Assembly (NCBI GenBank): GCA_052031065.1
Contig: JBPEXY010000262.1
Location: forward strand, 1 to 18,159
DNA length: 18,159 nt
From: JBPEXY01 sp052031065
GTDB taxonomy: Bacteria > Pseudomonadota > Gammaproteobacteria > Immundisolibacterales > Immundisolibacteraceae
Direction: 5' to 3'
A program made the translations under genes and the position numbers. The notes below the pieces were generated by a model. The model was not told the DNA's origin. It did not search any database and was given only the letters and a program-made list of their open reading frames with translations. Below, in pieces: positions 16,151 through 18,159 of the stretch; within the stretch, counting starts at the first letter, position 1, and each line of letters starts with the position of its first letter.

Positions 16151-16780
16151 ATGAACTGTCTCGCCCACCTGCTGCTGGCTCACCAGCATGAGCATTCCCT
16201 GGCGGGAGCCCTGCTGGGCGATTTCGTAAAAGGCAGGCTCGACGGTCACTGTAAGACCTATCCGTCGCACTGGCTTAGCAGTATCGAATTTCACCGCCAG
16301 ATTGACCGCTTCACTGATTCGCACCTGCAGTTGGAACTGGCTCGCGGCAGGTTTTCTTCACCCTATCGGCGCTATGCCGGAATTATTGTTGACCTGGTGT
16401 TCGATCACTTCCTGGTCCACTCCTGGCATCACTACAGTAACGACACCCTGGCCGATTTTGAACAGCACTGTTACCTTCAACTGCAACAGGATGAACACCT
16501 CTTCCCACATTCAGCACAACAATTGAGCCGACATATCAGGGAGCATCAGCTGCTTAGCGGCTATGGCAGTTTGAGCAAGATAGAAAGGGCGCTTGCGGGT
16601 ATGGGACGTCGGCTAAAAAGAACCAATCCGTTGCACCGCTGCGGCGTGGCAATAACGCCGCTATTGACAGAGCTCGAAGCTGATTTTCACTTGTTCTACC
16701 CACAGTTGTTATCTGCCTGCCGCGATTTCTCGAGGGTCAATTGGCCTCGTCAATTAAGTAATAAATCACTTTATATATAA
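16151..16780 (+). CDS. acpH: Acyl-carrier-protein phosphodiesterase (AcpH/DUF479)
   Basis: The 209-residue protein matches E. coli AcpH, which hydrolyses the 4'-phosphopantetheine arm from holo-ACP. Recognisable segments are the N-terminal MNCLAHLLLA, ALLGDFVKGRL (20-30), the HRQIDRFTDSH block (48-58), and DLVFDHFL (81-88). The His and Asp residues of the last two blocks are the likely metal ligands of this HD-like fold. The ATG is 58 bp after the ClC stop. Its last codons enter an unusually AT-rich stretch that continues into the next gene, 11 bp downstream, so the two are probably cotranscribed or separated by a promoter inside that stretch (TATATA/TATAAA at 16774-16781). Confidence 0.93.
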   Translation: MNCLAHLLLAHQHEHSLAGALLGDFVKGRLDGHCKTYPSHWLSSIEFHRQIDRFTDSHLQLELARGRFSSPYRRYAGIIVDLVFDHFLVHSWHHYSNDTLADFEQHCYLQLQQDEHLFPHSAQQLSRHIREHQLLSGYGSLSKIERALAGMGRRLKRTNPLHRCGVAITPLLTELEADFHLFYPQLLSACRDFSRVNWPRQLSNKSLYI

Positions 16781-16791
16781 ACTCTAACCCC

Positions 16792-17640
16792 ATGTGTTTA
16801 ATATTATTTTCATGGCTAGAATCTAAAGAATTTCCTCTAATCATAGCTGCTAACCGGGATGAACGCTATCAACGCCCCACCTCACCATTGCACCAATGGG
16901 AGCATCCTACTGGTGTGATTGGCGGTCGGGACAGAATTGCCGGTGGCAGCTGGCTGGCTGTTAGTCAGGCAGGCCGTTTTGCAGCGATCACCAATGTTCG
17001 TGATCCGCGGCCAGTGGGTCGTGACGCCCCATCCAGAGGAGAATTGGTGACCCGGTTCCTACAAAGCGATCTATCAACTGACAGATGGCTTCAAAACCTT
17101 ATGCACGAGGCTACCGACTACGCCGGTTTCAACCTGCTCGCCGGAGACCTGGGTAAGCAGCAGTTGTTCTGGTATTCCAACCGCCGACCGAAACCCCTGC
17201 AGCTCCAACCGGGCCTTTATGGTCTCAGTAACGGAGCACTTGATGAGCCCTGGCCAAAAGTCCAGCGAGGTAAAGCACTTTTTCAGGATACTACTGACAA
17301 AACGCTGCACCGATCAGAGCTCTCTGCCCACGGACCTTCCACTGACAACCCGCGCGATGGACTAATCAATGGTCTATTCGAACTTCTGGAAGACAAACAT
17401 CAACCTTCAGACAGCGAGCTTCCAGACAGCGGGGTTGGCCTCGAACTGGAACGACTGCTCGCCCCTATCACCATTCGCACAGAGGAATATGGAACCTGCA
17501 GCAGTCAGATAGTGATCGCTGAGAGCAGCCGAACGATAACGGTTGCAGAGAAAAACCGCCGCCCTGGACTGTCCAACAACCTGCCGGGCTCGGAAGATTA
17601 CGATACCCGGAATCCAATCTACTTGCAGTTCACCCATTAA
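16792..17640 (+). CDS. NRDE-family protein, TANGO2 homologue
   Basis: The 282-residue product begins with MCLILF and contains the name-giving Asn-Arg-Asp-Glu motif, AANRDERY (about 19-26). GGRDRIAGGSWLAV (about 44-57) and AITNVRDP (about 65-72) follow, and GEYGTCSSQ-like EEYGTCSSQ occurs near the C terminus. These are the conserved blocks of the NRDE/TANGO2 family. The eukaryotic members influence haem trafficking and lipid homeostasis, and the conserved Cys2 suggests an Ntn-hydrolase-like fold; activity in bacteria is unproven. No signal peptide is seen, so it should be cytoplasmic. The first 20 or so codons are strikingly AT-rich compared with the rest, which would leave the start region unstructured. 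No clear SD is visible. Confidence 0.92.
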   Translation: MCLILFSWLESKEFPLIIAANRDERYQRPTSPLHQWEHPTGVIGGRDRIAGGSWLAVSQAGRFAAITNVRDPRPVGRDAPSRGELVTRFLQSDLSTDRWLQNLMHEATDYAGFNLLAGDLGKQQLFWYSNRRPKPLQLQPGLYGLSNGALDEPWPKVQRGKALFQDTTDKTLHRSELSAHGPSTDNPRDGLINGLFELLEDKHQPSDSELPDSGVGLELERLLAPITIRTEEYGTCSSQIVIAESSRTITVAEKNRRPGLSNNLPGSEDYDTRNPIYLQFTH

Positions 17641-17742
17641 CCGCACCTTCATCCAGGACAGCTTCCGCTACCAGGCGATGTATCCGTAAACAGCGTGTCC
17701 GCACTCGAACCATGAGTTACACAGCCTGGTTACGTCCACTAG

Positions 17743-17759
17743 GGTTTCGGGTTGAAACC
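17743..17759. terminator. Small hairpin between convergent genes
   Basis: GGTTTC and GAAACC pair perfectly over 6 bp around a 5-nt loop. An alternative stem pairs GGGTT (17749-17753) with AACCC (17760-17764), supported by outer TAGG/CCTA. It lies between the stops of the NRDE gene and the minus-strand methyltransferase fragment. No T tract follows on either strand. The rest of this 166-bp gap shows no other feature. Confidence 0.3.
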
Positions 17760-17806
17760 AACCCCTAAATCACAGCGGACCTCTTAACGTGGCGCTCGAT
17801 GTCCAT

Positions 17807-18159
17807 TTAGGTGACGATGCCTTTCGATTCAAGAAACTCCGCCGGGACATCGGCATTTTTTCGACCGGCAATGGCGAAATAATAGAGCGGCTCACCTTCT
17901 ATCGATAACCGGTGACGATAACGCTCGATATGGTAGACATCAAGAAACTCGGAAAAGATCAATTCCCGAATCATCTTCGAAAAACCTGATTCGTCACTAT
18001 TGTCGAAAAAAGACTCTTTGATATTAAAAGCAACCCATCCTTCAGTAGTGATGATGTTAAAGGCCTCTATAAAGGCTCCGGTTGGGATATCGCCAAAACC
18101 CAGTGCAGCTACTGTGACCATGCAGTCACACTGCCACGAGGCTATATCTTCCCTGGTGC
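17807..18159 (-). CDS. Probable class I SAM-dependent methyltransferase, C-terminal part (runs off right edge)
   Basis: The frame stays open from the right edge to its TAA at 17807, so the apparent Met at 18121 is internal; upstream codons read REDIASWQCDC before it. The visible 117 residues contain CDCMVTVAALGFGDIP, then AFNIITTEGWVAFNIKE and LYYFAIAGRK. This pattern of a strand, a GDI/P loop, a G-W-V-A-F strand and a terminal beta hairpin resembles motif IV onwards of class I methyltransferases. The SAM-binding GxGxG motif would be outside the window, so substrate and family cannot be assigned. It converges with the NRDE gene. Confidence 0.6.
   Translation of the reverse strand, partial: TREDIASWQCDCMVTVAALGFGDIPTGAFIEAFNIITTEGWVAFNIKESFFDNSDESGFSKMIRELIFSEFLDVYHIERYRHRLSIEGEPLYYFAIAGRKNADVPAEFLESKGIVT

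Noticed and set aside
17807..18121. Complete 104-aa gene beginning at the Met at 18121
   Set aside because: The frame continues open to the window edge with sequence that fits the same domain, so it is a truncated larger gene.

Overview
This 18.2 kb window looks like ordinary chromosome from a free-living, moderately GC-rich gammaproteobacterium. The evidence is a Rep helicase of the enterobacterial/pseudomonad type at nearly the same length (671 aa), the M50 protease-trpS-scpA-scpB-rluB gene order, an acyl-carrier-protein phosphodiesterase (acpH), and a perfect FNR/Anr box. I cannot name the species. I saw no phage, insertion sequence, CRISPR array, tRNA or rRNA. TTG and GTG start codons are frequent.

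Left half (1 to about 7330, all minus strand). Reading in transcription order from the right, a type II 3-hydroxyacyl-CoA dehydrogenase (HSD10-like SDR), a long acyl-CoA dehydrogenase with a C-terminal extension and a crotonase form a fatty-acyl beta-oxidation module without a thiolase in view. A terminator-like hairpin separates the SDR from the acyl-CoA dehydrogenase. They are followed closely by a small M50 membrane protease, trpS, scpA, scpB and the 5' end of rluB, which runs off the left edge. The TrpRS carries a four-cysteine motif like that of the [4Fe-4S] TrpRS of Thermotoga maritima.

Middle (7330 to 10950). A periplasmic monohaem cytochrome c (minus) has a perfect FNR-type operator at class II spacing upstream and a 15-bp perfect inverted repeat just after its stop. 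Next is the complete, poorly understood AmmeMemoRadiSam set: the radical SAM enzyme on the minus strand, diverging from overlapping MEMO1-like and AMMECR1-like genes on the plus strand. Key metal or cluster ligands are conserved in all three as far as can be read. This is the best candidate for an incompletely described system here.

Right half (10950 to 17640, plus strand). rep overlaps a 62-aa cysteine-rich protein by 4 bp. Then come a YeeZ-like atypical SDR, a divergent ClC-family protein lacking the canonical selectivity and proton-glutamate residues, acpH, and an NRDE/TANGO2-family protein. At the right edge a minus-strand fragment resembles the C-terminal half of a class I methyltransferase and runs out of the window.

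All functions are inferred from remembered family motifs and manual translation; no database search was possible.
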